Below, in pieces: positions 1 through 10,279 of a stretch of DNA of 64,000 nucleotides (position 1 is its first letter; each line of letters opens with the position of its first letter). The notes below the pieces were generated by a model, which was not told the origin of the DNA, searched no databases, and saw only the letters and a list, made by a program, of their open reading frames with translations. Origin of the DNA: Bathynomus jamesi (lineage: Eukaryota > Arthropoda > Malacostraca > Isopoda > Cirolanidae); assembly GCA_023014485.1 (NCBI GenBank), contig JAJOZX010005630.1, positions 67,001 to 131,000 of the forward strand. The letters are read 5' to 3'. The translations under genes and the position numbers were made by a program.

Positions 1-2
1 GC

Positions 3-1070
3 ACACCATGTTTGGCAAACGCTTTAGTGGTGCAAGCCTCATTTACTGATTGCATATTATATCTATCGGGCAAATAACTTTTAATTCAGTCACTGATTGA
101 CCCTCTAATACCGCAACAGCACAAATTATTGAGTAGAATGTTGTGTTCTATTACATCAAACAACTCACTCATACCCACTGCCATAATTTTCTTTTATCAT
201 AACTCAGCCGAGCAACTACGTTAAGCGACGTTGGATCTGAGTGGTAGTTGGATGGGGAGTCATCCACGCAGCAGATAATTTACATCGATAAATGTAATGA
301 AATAATTAAATAAAATATGCATTTATTTTTATATCACGGATGGAGTCGATGTAGACAATGCAGGTCCTGAGCTTAAATTATCTAAAACCATAACAATACA
401 AATTATTCAATAGAATATTATGGTCTATTACATTATACACCTTGCCCAGATCCATTACCAATAACCTCAATTTAGTAATAATAACAATTATCTCTCATAC
501 ACTAATATATATATATATATATAATATATATAGAAAGAGCGAGAGTTTTGTTCAAATAAAGGATTCAATTTATAATGAAAAGGTACGACTTGGGATGTCA
601 TTCGATTACTGAGAGTTATTAGCAATGAAGTTCAGTAGAGATACCCCATAGGACACGTAGGTGCCCATTTATCTGCCAACCACTTATTTTATTATGTGTA
701 ATGACTACCTTAGACCTACAGTTTAACGTTGAAACCGAATGTTATTTTAAAATATAATTATGATATATTTCTTTTACCCTCTCGATTATTAGTGACTAAT
801 GATGCGGGAAATTGAGTAAATGGAAATATTATTTTCTCGAAAACTATGGGTGATAGAAAACTTCCGAAACCATATTTGGATTCAATATCAAAGGTTCTAT
901 ACGAATCACAAATAATTCTCAAAGGAGAATAAGAGCATTAATTCTATTAGTGAAAATATAAAGATGCAATACTCGTCCGTACCCGTTATAGCGGAATGGC
1001 ACACGTCATAGCTCCACCCAGCTACATCGGCAGCCAATCACGACGAACATCTGTCTTTGGGCGGAGCTTG
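3..1070 (+). repeat. ~1.1 kb direct repeat, copy A
   Basis: This stretch recurs almost base for base at 2350-3444, with scattered one-base gaps and a few short indels. It starts at the window edge, so its true left end is unknown. It is AT-rich with a (TA)n tract near 500-530 and has no coding frame that I can support. The right part carries a CCAAT-like motif and the motif GGGCGGAGCT near 1059. The two copies stop matching at about 1070 and 3444. It may be a terminal or subterminal repeat of a mobile element, but no boundary signal proves that. Confidence 0.85.
200..270 (+). other. 5S rRNA-like degenerate segment (copy A)
   Basis: The order GTTAAGCGACGTTGGATCTG followed by GTAGTTGGATGGG matches the internal control region of eukaryotic 5S rRNA genes (GTTAAGCAACGTCGAG followed by TAGTACTTGGATGGG). 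Outer 5S sequence is not recognisable, so this is a relic or the head of a 5S-derived SINE, not a working gene. The same stretch lies in copy B at about 2545-2612. Confidence 0.5.
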
Positions 1071-1094
1071 AACTATCTGTGAAGTGAAAAGGCT

Positions 1095-1346
1095 CTATTT
1101 CAAGAAATCGATTCGGGACAATGCTCTTTTTACAATATCAATGCCCAAGTCTTCTTCATTTGACCAATAATGTCCTTCAGAGGGCAATCGATGGTATCCT
1201 GTGAATAAAGTATTCCAAAAAATTGCTTTCATTTCATCCATGGACACAGTAATACAGCACTGAATGAAGCTAATTATAAAAGAAAATGGGCTTTTGGTAC
1301 AACTTGCATAATTATGATAGAGTCCTAGTCCAAACGTATTTGTCAC
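1095..1346 (-). pseudogene. piggyBac-like transposase fragment
   Basis: The minus-strand frame ends in a segment reading FWNTLFTGYHRLPSEGHYWS and then a 'LGIDIVKRALSR' stretch. That resembles the 'GI..LPS..DYWS...LG....VMSR.RF' block near the start of the piggyBac (DDE_Tnp_1_7) catalytic domain. Only about 50 residues look homologous, and neither the catalytic aspartates nor the terminal inverted repeats are visible. It lies directly after repeat copy A. I read it as an old fragment; the assignment rests on one motif. Confidence 0.45.
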
Positions 1347-1845
1347 GCAGTTTACAAATTAGTTTGACAAATTTATGAAAAAAGTGTGTGGAAAATAAAT
1401 CGTTAGACAGAAATGATTTTATAAGGGATACCCAAATAATTATCCACCATTCAATAAATAGTAGCAAACGTGAATAAAGAGTTCCAATTCAATGGGTAAC
1501 TATATCGACATAAGCTTATTATGTAACGTTGCTCCCAATATAAATTTTCTAAATAACAGTAAAACCAATTAATTGAAACTTCATTTAAATAATGTACGAT
1601 ACAATTCCACCAAACGAGATGAAAACTTATGATACATATAGCCTCATTCCTGCGACGAAAAAATGAAAAAAATGACGAAAAAATAAAGAAATTATTCATT
1701 TGGAATTGCCAAGCCACTATACGGGGTCGAGATTATCTGTTCTTTTAAACATCTATTTCTGCTTATTAAATAACTTTTAGACACTTGATTTTTATTATAA
1801 ATATTTAAGTCACGAATAACAGTGGGAAAAACGTCCGACTCCCCG

Positions 1846-1881
<36 letters not shown>

Positions 1882-1892
1882 AACAACTCATG

Positions 1893-1929
<37 letters not shown>

Positions 1930-2184
1930 ACACACACACACACACGATGAAAGGCAGAAACTAAATCAGTTCGAATCGAGTCCCTAGAGACCTTTTTCGT
2001 TCGATTCGTGTCCCTAGAGAACTTTTTATACCCAAAAACATAATCCGATAGAGGAAAGGATTTCCGAGAATCTGCCCACTCGGTCGGCCTTATTTTACCT
2101 TTCTACGAGTCAAATAAACCAAAACCTCGCCTTCACTCCTTGTTCAGCATCATTCATTTCACGTTTTATTGTGAATTTCATCCC

Positions 2185-2215
<31 letters not shown>

Positions 2216-2349
2216 ATATATATAATATATATAATTATATTATTATATTATTATTATTTCTACAATGAAACGGGGCGGGCCGAAGAACGGGTGAGAGATC
2301 CCCCCCAAATATATATATATATATATATATAAATTGAATTTACCGTGGT
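1347..2349. repeat. AT-rich spacer with (TA)n and (CA)n microsatellites
   Basis: No gene is supported. It holds (TA)n at 1847-1878, (CA)n at 1894-1945, interrupted TA-rich tracts at 2187-2250 and (TA)n at 2309-2331. Near 1968 and 1995 two short direct repeats share 'TCGAATCGAGTCCCTAGAGA'-like sequence. Confidence 0.7.
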
Positions 2350-2828
2350 ACACCATGTTTGGCAAACGCTTTAGTGGTGCAAGCCTCATTTACTGATGCA
2401 TATTATATCTATCGGGCAAATAACTTTTAATTCAGTCACTGATTGACCCTCTAATACCGCAACAGCACAAATTATTGAGTAGAATGTTGTGTTTCTATTA
2501 CATCAAACAACTTACTCATACCCACTGCCATAATTTTCTTTTATCATAACTCAGCCGAGCAACTAAGCGACGTAGGATCTGATGGTAGTTGGATGGGGTC
2601 ATCCACCGCAGCAGATAATTTACATTCGATAAATGTAATTAAATAAAAATGCATCTATTTTATATCACGGATGGAGTCGATGTAGACAATGCAGGTCCTG
2701 AGCTTAAATTATCTAAAACCATAACAATACAAATTATTTCAATAGAATATTATGGTCTATTAATTATTACACGCTCAGATCCATTACCAATAACCTCAAT
2801 TTAGTAATAATAACAATTATCTCTCATA

Positions 2829-2896
<68 letters not shown>

Positions 2897-3444
2897 AGAT
2901 AGAAGAGAGCGAGAGTTTTGTTCAAATAAAGGATTCCATTTATAATGAAAAGGTACGACTTGGGATGTCATTCGATTACTGAGAGTTATTAGCAATGAAG
3001 TTCAGTAGAGATTACCCCATAGGACACGTAGGGTGCCCATTTATCTGCCAACCACTTTATTATAGTGTAATGACCACCTTAGACCTACAGTTTAACGTTG
3101 AAACCGAATGTTATTTTTAAAATATAATTATGATATATTTCTTATACCCTCTCGATTACATTAGTGACTAATGATGCGGGAAACTTGAGTAAATGGAAAT
3201 ATTATTTTCTCGAAAACTATGGGTGATAGAAAACTTCTGAAACCATATTGGAATCAATATCAAAAGTTCTATACGAATCACCAAATACTTTTCAAAGGAG
3301 AATAAGAGCATTAATTCTATTAGTGAAAATATAAAGATGCAATTACTCGTCCGTACCCGTTATAGCGGAATGGTACACGTCATAGCTCCACCCAGCTACT
3401 CGGCAACCAATCACGACGGACATCTGGTCTTTTGGGCGGAGCTT
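2350..3444 (+). repeat. ~1.1 kb direct repeat, copy B
   Basis: Second copy of the sequence at 3-1070, in the same orientation, with a longer (TA)n tract at 2832-2893. It carries the same 5S-rRNA-like stretch near 2545-2612. Its right end leads directly into the TATA box of the small duplicated gene at 3.5 kb, so this copy may supply upstream regulatory sequence to that gene. Confidence 0.85.
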
Positions 3445-3455
3445 GGCGAATGTGA

Positions 3456-3463
3456 TATAAAAG
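3456..3463 (+). promoter_or_regulatory. TATA box (TATAAAAG)
   Basis: TATAAAAG is followed 31 bases later by an Inr-like AACAGTA near 3485-3491 and then by the first ATG of the duplicated-exon gene at 3526. A GGGCGGAGCT motif and a CCAAT-type motif lie just upstream. The spacing fits an animal RNA polymerase II core promoter. Confidence 0.5.
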
Positions 3464-3525
3464 GGATATTTTCAGTTGGGAGTAACAGTAGCTATTTTCG
3501 CATCAGTGAATAATCGTTCTCGACC

Positions 3526-4453
3526 ATGGACCTGTACGTCTCCCCAGACTTGTAATGAAGAACGTGATACTGCAGCATTAACCACAATTAGTCTTTTTCA
3601 ATGCGGCTGATTGTGGCGAACTATTTTCGACGAAACCGTAGAAGATATTTGCAGTGACGCTCCTTACAATCCGACGCAAGGGACTACCATAGAAATGTAA
3701 GTGTCCATAATTCGATTTTATATATATATACGGAGAGTTGTAGTATTTCGTCAAATAGATACTAGTCAAAAATGTCAATCAATGTTATTTCCCCATCATG
3801 CTAAAATCGAAATTGGTAATCGAATCAAAGATATCTTCACATAATGGAGATCTGTCTGTCTGTATACTCTGTATATGTTTTCATTATTCCTTTAAGGTCC
3901 GATGAGGATTTGACACGTGTTATACAATCTTTTGAAGGGAATACGGATGATATACTGATCAGTCAGCAGTGTCACACATCCTCGACCATGGACCTGTACG
4001 TCTCCCCAGACTTGTATGAAGAACGTGATACTGCAGCATTAACCACAATTAGTCTTTTCAATGCGTCTGATTGTGGCGAACTATTTTCAACGCAGACCGT
4101 AGAAGATATTTGCAGTAACGCTCCTTACAACCCGACGCAAGGGACTACCATAGAAATGTAAGTGCATATAATTAGAATTTTATATATATGGAGAGTTGTA
4201 GTATCTCGTCAAATAGATACTCGCCAAAAATGTCAATCAGTGTTATTTCCCCATTATGCTAAAATCGAAATTTTTATGGCGTTCACTCCTCGAACCAAAG
4301 ATATCTTCACATAATGGGGATCTGTCTGTCTGTATACTCTGTATATGTTTTCTTTATTCCTTTAAGGTCCGATGAGGATTTGACACGAGTTATACAATCT
4401 TTTGAAGGGAATACGGATGATATACTGAACAGTCAACAATGTCAAATAATGTA
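3526..4453 (+). CDS. small spliced gene with tandemly duplicated exons, function unknown
   Basis: I do not recognise this protein. Three putative exons can be drawn: 3526-3696, 3897-4157 and 4367-4453. The introns begin GTAAGTG (3697, 4158) and end TTCCTTTAAG (3896, 4366). Both junctions split a codon after its second base, so the exons join in frame. The middle exon is one copy of the last exon fused to a second copy of the first exon, which points to a ~465-bp tandem duplication. Exon 1 has three one-base differences from its duplicate that break its frame. If the middle intron is retained, a TAA in the donor ends the protein. An AATAAA lies at 4529. The gene converges on the Polinton protease gene and could be part of that element. 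Confidence 0.45.
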
Positions 4454-4562
4454 AGTGTTTTTCGATCTTTTTGGGATAAGAAGACACAATATATTTTCAT
4501 AAATTTATTAAATGAAAGAAATCAGTACAATAAACGAATATACAAATATACGAACAAAAACA

Positions 4563-5045
4563 TTATAATATACAACGAGTACGTACAATTGGAAAACGGT
4601 TTTTTATCTGTCTGCATACCATTTCATCGTTTCGGTGAGTGTGACACGGGTCAAATAAATTTAAAAAATTTATAAATTCTTTATCATTTGACATATGCAT
4701 GAGAAATGAGACACAGTACATTCCGCAAACATTAGTAAAATATCCCTGCATACGAAATGGGTTCCATACAACTTCGGGAATATGTAACTGAGCGAGAAAT
4801 TTTACAATAATAGGGTCACTCCAGGGTTGAGTACCGAGTGAATCAAAATAGTACAGGCGCTGTCTATTTTTAAAATAGACAGCGATCCAGTGAATCCCTT
4901 CATTACCGATGATGTCTGTGTTCACAATAAGACTACCGCATTCTCGCGTACTTGGCAAACTCAATGTTTCATTCTTCGCAAACACGCCGATAAATTTGGA
5001 ACGTGTGACTCGCTCCATTACTTTCTGAAGTGTATTAGCATCCAT
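4563..5045 (-). CDS. adenain-type cysteine protease (Polinton PRO)
   Basis: Predicted 160-residue maturation protease of the adenovirus protease/Ulp1 fold, used in this class to cleave capsid and core precursors. The family's residues are in order: His52 in GIHWIAVYF, Asp68 in YYFDSLGTQP, Gln100 in RMQGYF and Cys107 in NVCGMYC. The Gln-to-Cys spacing of seven equals that of adenovirus protease. The frame is open and the length is a little short of the usual ~200 residues. It is the last gene of the minus-strand arm, directly downstream of the major capsid gene. A candidate substrate site lies in the basic protein two genes upstream. Confidence 0.85.
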   Translation of the reverse strand: MDANTLQKVMERVTRSKFIGVFAKNETLSLPSTRECGSLIVNTDIIGNEGIHWIAVYFKNRQRLYYFDSLGTQPWSDPIIVKFLAQLHIPEVVWNPFRMQGYFTNVCGMYCVSFLMHMSNDKEFINFLNLFDPCHTHRNDEMVCRQIKNRFPIVRTRCIL

Positions 5046-5046
5046 T

Positions 5047-6347
5047 TTAAAAGTCAGTGATAACGCTTCTAAATCTATCTACTTCTATTAGGGCTTGCGA
5101 TTCGAGATATACTAGTACACTAATAGGAGCGTCTATAGGCTTGGCGAATTCCAGTCGCACTGAGATGTTACCGCTCTGCTGTGGTGTTAAATGGGTATTT
5201 ACGCTAGCAGATAAATCAGGTGTAATGTCAAACGGATAAAGGTTAAATTGATCAATGAATTCTTCCTGCGTTACCCCATTACCAAGCTCATCACAATCAC
5301 CTGCAATATGGGTCAGATTACTATAGGCTCTGGCACAAAGAGGTAACACAGCGTCTGATGAATAGTCCGTACCCATTGTTCCACCCAAAGCAGTGCCATT
5401 AACGTATAGAGTTATATTTTTAAGTCCGAAATTCTCGAATTTAAAGGCACTCTTTTTATATTTTCCATTCACCGAAGCGTGGTCCTGCATGCCGATTAAT
5501 ATCCTTTTAGGAAGATTTCCCAGGGCAATGTTTTCTATCTGCTTCGATGCCAACCCTGCAGGAACCGTATATAGTTTGATCTGCACTCTGTTAATAGGAT
5601 ATTTCACTGTAGCGTTTAGTAAATTTTTCTCAATTTCTAGTTGTTTTGGTGAACTTAATTTCACTCGCCGTACGCGGAGGTATGTGTCCATAATGTGAAC
5701 CACAACGGACTTTGCACCCTCTTCTTGATTCGCATCCAGATTTAAGCAGATCTCAGGACTCGTGCGGGTGAGCTTTATTTTCATATCCACCCCGTTCACA
5801 AGCAACTTCTCCTGGAAAGTGAAATCTGTGTGCAACCGTCCAAAACACTCGTATATTTTCTTTTTAGAATTTTTAAATTTGTCCTTTATACTATTTTCAT
5901 CTTTAGTTTGATAATATCCCTCCGCACTTAAAAAGGTAGCCTTCGCTTCTTTGGAAAAGTTGAGGACATTTTCCAAATAGGCTCGTAGATGATAGTACCC
6001 CGTGCCTGCCGATATGTTGGTCTGATTTAAATATACGTCACACTGGTTGAATATGGCGTGCAGAAAGTTTGTTTCAGGTATACAGCATATTTGTCATCGC
6101 AGGCCGTTCCATCAGAATGGGCTATACGTAGCTTAGCGTACATGTGCACACAGCTTGGATCAAAAAAGTAAGGACCTGAGCTGGGTATCACGAATTCTAT
6201 AGGTGCACTCGGTGAACTAATTGTGTTTAAAGGGTTAATTGTAATAAAGTCACTGTGCTCAATAGAAAATTGGGTTGGCGGGAGCTCAAAAAAGGACAGC
6301 TCCGATTTACAGCATTGTGAACTACATGGGTGGATGAAGCGTGCCAT
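5047..6347 (-). pseudogene. Polinton major capsid protein (double jelly-roll), frameshifted
   Basis: The N-terminal part (ATG at 6347, frame open to about 6060) begins MARFIHPCSSQCCKSEL and continues 'FELPPTQFSIEH'. This is the conserved opening of the Polinton hexon-like capsid protein, often annotated in animal genomes as F54H12.2-like. A one-base frame change at about 6040-6070 switches to the second frame, which stays open to the stop at 5047. It includes 'VNGTALGGTMGTDY' and a C-terminal 'VLVYLESQALIEVDR' stretch typical of the family. Combined length, about 430 residues, is close to normal, so the single shift is the only visible defect and could be a sequencing error. It is two bases from the protease start. 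Confidence 0.82.
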
Positions 6348-6411
6348 GGCGAAATAGTGACTCCTCTCTCGACAAGTGGTAAACAAACTATGATTCATGA
6401 GATCAATATCC

Positions 6412-6810
6412 TTAGCTTATATCAGTCAAAAAATGGTCAACCATAGGTTTCATTCGCTTACAGCATTTCTTTTTTGATAGCTTTTTACGTTTAATACCAC
6501 GTGACCCCTTCTTCTTCTTCCGGGGAGCCCTCTTCTTCTTCCCGCCACCACGCATTTTTCTCTTTGCATCTTTGATGATTTCGTTCCGTGTACGCTTTAA
6601 ATGTTTTTTTAGAGCTTCTTTAGGTTTAGCCCCGGCCAATATGTCTTCTGCAGTGTTAAGGCCTGATTGTAGCGCTTTCCTTCCAAGGTATCTGGCACCC
6701 CTCTTCAGCAAAGGAACAGCCGTACGTAGTATGGATGAAAAAATAGATCCAAGTCCACTACCGCGCTGGTATCGCATCCCTCGATAGACGGTGAAAGGCT
6801 TTCTATCCAT
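6412..6810 (-). CDS. basic core/pVI-pX-like virion protein
   Basis: 132 residues with two parts. The N-terminal half has an amphipathic 'GLGSIFSSILRTAVPLLKRG' segment, like the Polinton and adenovirus pVI/pX family. The C-terminal half is extremely rich in Lys and Arg, as expected for a DNA-condensing core protein. Residues 86-90 read MRGGG, which fits the adenain cleavage consensus (M/I/L)xGG-x, so the encoded protease may process it. The frame is open and lies between the major and minor capsid genes, as in related elements. The exact homolog (pVI, pX or a fusion) is uncertain. Confidence 0.68.
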   Translation of the reverse strand: MDRKPFTVYRGMRYQRGSGLGSIFSSILRTAVPLLKRGARYLGRKALQSGLNTAEDILAGAKPKEALKKHLKRTRNEIIKDAKRKMRGGGKKKRAPRKKKKGSRGIKRKKLSKKKCCKRMKPMVDHFLTDIS

Positions 6811-6816
6811 TATAAC

Positions 6817-7664
6817 TCAGTGCGTCGAAAGTGTAGCTTCACTGTTAAGCTTCCCGTTACCGAATGGGAAGTTTTCGCCCTCAATCGTTCTTATATATAT
6901 TGTGATATTGGTTATTAAATTAGTTGCGACATTCACATAATGGGGTCTGTCATATGTAATACTCAAACTCCTTCCTCTATGGTTGGGGATGTGAGCAATG
7001 CGCAGCAGGCGTGCCTGGGTATCCCCAACAAACTGGTGCTCCACTATATTACTGTAAATATAGCACATGTCTGGGGACCTTTCATCCAATTTCTCCATCT
7101 TCAATTGATACATTAATCTGGACAAGTTATACTGTCTCGTGAAATGTCTCTTTGGAAGGCTGCGCTATATCGGCCGTTGGTTAGAATTTTGAACTTTCTA
7201 TGTTCTTTAAGACATCTGTTAGTCTTTGATTTTAGGATTAGTGTATGTGCAGGGTTGTTTACGATTTCATATACTAAATCATTCGTAAGGTTTGAGTTTC
7301 TTAAACTTACGTTTAAGCCTCTCACAACATCCTCGGCCGAACCATATTGACCCGGCCCTAGTCTTACTTCTGTACTGTAATACCGTGCAATCTTAGTCCA
7401 AGCGATGCGCATAGTTTCATCCATAGCTACCCCAGCTTTTTCACACTCGTCAATGTCTCTAAGAATCGTAAAAACGGTTTCTTTATGTTCAATATTTAAA
7501 AAGACGGTGTCCAGCTGAATTTCGCATATTCCCACCTCATACGAATCACGACCCAATTCAATGTGCCCATGGAGTTCTGTTACAAAGTTGGCTAGCGTGT
7601 TGTTAGGGTGTACAGACAGGGACGAGGAGGACGGGAGTGTGACGTAGAAATGGTTAGGAGCCAT
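6817..7664 (-). pseudogene. Polinton minor capsid (penton-like) protein, frameshifted
   Basis: The first frame (7664 to about 7113) starts 'FYVTLPSSSSLSVHPNNTLANFVTEL' in two overlapping parts, followed by 'YEVGICEIQLD'. That is the hallmark opening of the single jelly-roll minor capsid protein of Polintons. The second frame (7125-6817) continues with 'LLRIAHIPNHRGRSLSI' and 'IRTIEGENFPFGNGKL', the usual C-terminal half. The switch lies between about 7113 and 7130, so the protein is interrupted by a single frame change. Its place at the vertices of the capsid is inferred from the family. Confidence 0.75.
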
Positions 7665-7694
7665 GTTGCATACTATTTAAGCTTCATTATTGCA

Positions 7695-8570
7695 TCAGCT
7701 TTTATTAGTGTTGAAGCTTTCTGGGTACCCTAGCCATTTCACCAGGTACATTTTTCTCCTTCCTGAACCTTTGCTTCCTAAAATTTTCTCAATTTTAAAC
7801 ACATTTTTTTCTAAATTAAAAGCAACTTTCTGCAATTCCTCGCGGTAAAAGCCTCCTGAGATTTCTTCCCCATTCAAATCTTCAATGTAATACATCATTA
7901 TCACACCTTTAGGTCTCACAGCCCTAACTTTAAAAATCTCGCGTGTCCATCCTTGCTCAAAACCCTTTGCGAATTTATTCCCCGAACGCGACAGCCTTAC
8001 ATAATCATTGATTTTGAAGCGCACAGTGTGGTGGTGGTGGTGGTCCATCTCTTCTCGGGAGCGTACCTCTTTCTAAAACTTCGTTAGGTGTTGCCCCAAT
8101 CGTGCGATGGTGTGAGCGGTTGTAGGATGATGCCAATGATTCCAGAATGTCTAGAAATCTGTATGTGTTTTTATGTGTAAAATAACGGTGCATGCGTTCC
8201 TTTATGGTGCGCTGAACTCTTTCAGCTAAAGGAGCCTTATGTATAGAATTGGTTGTGTAATAGCTGATATTAAACTCAACATATTCTGAAAAGCCTGGCC
8301 TATAAACTCCTTCCCCATATCCGTACAAAAATAGCCAGGAACCCTGTTTTCTTTTAACATTAGCGTTTTGGTGGCTTTAGCAACTGTTTCAGGTGATTTA
8401 TTTTTCAGAGGAACTAGCCACAGATATCTAGAGAACACGTCTATTATGAATAGAATGTAGCGGTAACCATCGTTATACACAGAATATCTTTGCATGTCTG
8501 TTAAATCTGCTTGCCAAATAGAATCAATCGAGGAAGCCGTTGTCTTGGCTGTTTTAACACGGATGGAGAC
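7695..8570 (-). pseudogene. retroviral-type integrase with C-terminal chromodomain, 5' truncated and frameshifted
   Basis: The core reads WQADLTD (first Asp), then CTDMGKEF (second Asp), then 'PLAERVQRTIKERM' (Glu), the DD-E triad of the rve family that inserts Polintons. A chromodomain follows: 'VFKIEKILG....MYLVKWLGYPESFN'. Frame changes occur at about 8240-8290 and in the (CAC)n tract at 8027-8045. The N-terminal zinc-binding (HHCC) region is missing: homology stops near 8560, where the sequence runs into the polymerase gene on the other strand. The chromodomain ends early, at a stop at 7695. Confidence 0.8.
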
Positions 8571-8574
8571 AGAC

Positions 8575-9992
8575 GATGTATACCGTGAGGAAATAAAAAC
8601 GATCAAGCGTTCAATGGTGCTGGACCCTCTCAAATGTGGTGATAGCTTGTTTGGAGGACGTACAAATCCATTCAGACTATACTTTCCACCTACGGTGGGC
8701 GTGAAGCTCCATTACTACGATTTCTGTTCTTTATACCCATACGTGATGAAGAGCCATCCGTACCCCGTGGGCGCTCCTGAGAAACTGGTGGGACCTAGCA
8801 TACCCTCCATCAATGAATTTTCAAAAAATTTGAATGATCATTACTTTGGGCTCTCTTTCGTAGACGTACTCCCCCCACGCAATTTATGGATGCCGATCTT
8901 ACCTGTCGTTATCGACGACAAGCTCATGTTTCCCCTGTGCGTGAAGTGCGCGGAAGAGGATAACGGCGAATGTAACCATATACCCCACCAGCGTAAGATC
9001 AGAGGCGTATATACAAGTCCTGAGCTGGCCCTAGCCGTACGCCATGGTTATAGAATACTGAAGATACACGAGGTGTGGAGGTTTCAGAAGCTCCCCAACC
9101 TTTTCACACCATATATAAACGCCTTTTTGAAGGATAAGGTTGAAGCATCAGGGTATCCGCGAGGAGTTGATACCGAAGATGAAAAGTCTGCCTATATTCA
9201 ACGTTACCGCGACCGCGAAGGTATACAACTTGATCGTGTCCAAATTGTAAAGAATCCTGGCAAGCGCTTTAGTGCAAAGTTGTGTCTAAACAGTCTATGG
9301 GGAAAATTTGCGCAGAATACCGGCAGAGGGAACATTCATTTGGCACAAAGTTATAGCGATGTCTGGGATTATGCCAATGCCCCCGATAAAGAGGTCATGG
9401 AGATCGTGAATGTAGGTAATACTTACGTAATAAAGTACAACAACACTGAATTTGCCACAGATACCTCAAGGGTTACAAACATACCTGTGGCGAGCTTCAC
9501 AACAGCCTACGCCCGTATAAAACTTTGGGGTCTATTGCATTCTCTTGGGCGGAGAGTATTGTATGCCGATACAGATAGCGTGATATTCACAGAGAGGGAG
9601 GGTGATTACATGCCCGCTATTGGGGAGTTCCTCGGCGAGCTCACTGATGAGATCAAGGATGAGTATGGGGACGACGCATACGCCGACTCTTTTATCTCAA
9701 CAGGACCTAAGACTTATGGGGTACGGGTCAGGGTAGGGGTGAAATGAAATATATCGTGAAGGCAAAGGGTATTACGCTCAACCATGCGAATCGGGAGGTT
9801 GTTAACTTTGAGTCGTTGAAGGATCTAGTATGTTTGCAACCTCACCAACTAATTGTAGGCACCCACAATTTTCGGGCGCAGAAGCTGGGAGGCGTGAAGG
9901 AACTTAGGGGTACGATGGTGTGCCGTAACACCTATAGGAAACGTTACCAGTTACCTGGCACCTATGATACCGTACCCTTTGGATACCAATGA
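8575..9992 (+). pseudogene. protein-primed family B DNA polymerase, palm and thumb only, frameshifted
   Basis: Motif A is DFCSLYP, motif B is KLCLNSLWGKF and motif C is YADTDSV, all intact and in order, as in the polymerases that replicate Polintons and adenoviruses. A cysteine-rich insert (CVKCAEEDNGEC) typical of Polinton polymerases lies between motifs A and B. The 3'-5' exonuclease and the priming region that should precede motif A by several hundred residues are absent. The first ~27 codons of the open frame are antisense integrase, so homologous sequence begins near 8584. At 9744-9747 the frame stops and a second frame opens (ATGA overlap) that carries the normal C-terminus. A polyadenylation signal AATAAA lies at 10106. 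Confidence 0.85.
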
Positions 9993-10105
9993 TGCTTCTA
10001 ACTCACACGTCTTGTATATAATCGTATCTATTTGTAAATATATATATTATATATAACTTGAATATCTCGTTTATTAAATCGTATTTGTAAATATATGAAT
10101 ATCTC

Positions 10106-10111
10106 AATAAA
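10106..10111 (+). terminator. polyadenylation signal AATAAA
   Basis: AATAAA lies 114 bases after the polymerase stop, in AT-rich DNA, just before the (TG)n tract at 10136-10154. It probably ends the polymerase transcript. Confidence 0.4.
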
Positions 10112-10279
10112 TCAAATAGCGTTTCACTTTCTCCTTTGTGTGTGTGTGTGTGTGTAGGTGAAAGTTCTAAGCTCCGCCCACTGCGTGAGTCATGCTACTA
10201 TCTGGGAGTCCCTGCGTGGTCAGTCGACCGCAGTAAGCCCGAGAGATCAGACGTGTATTCAGATCAGACGTATATTGAA

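Noticed and set aside
4439..4675. Plus-strand open frame over the end of the protease gene
   Set aside because: It is antisense to the protease and AT-rich, with no protein-like features; its first part is the stop and donor region of the duplicated-exon gene.
5057..5698. Plus-strand frames inside the major capsid gene
   Set aside because: They are antisense shadows without motifs.
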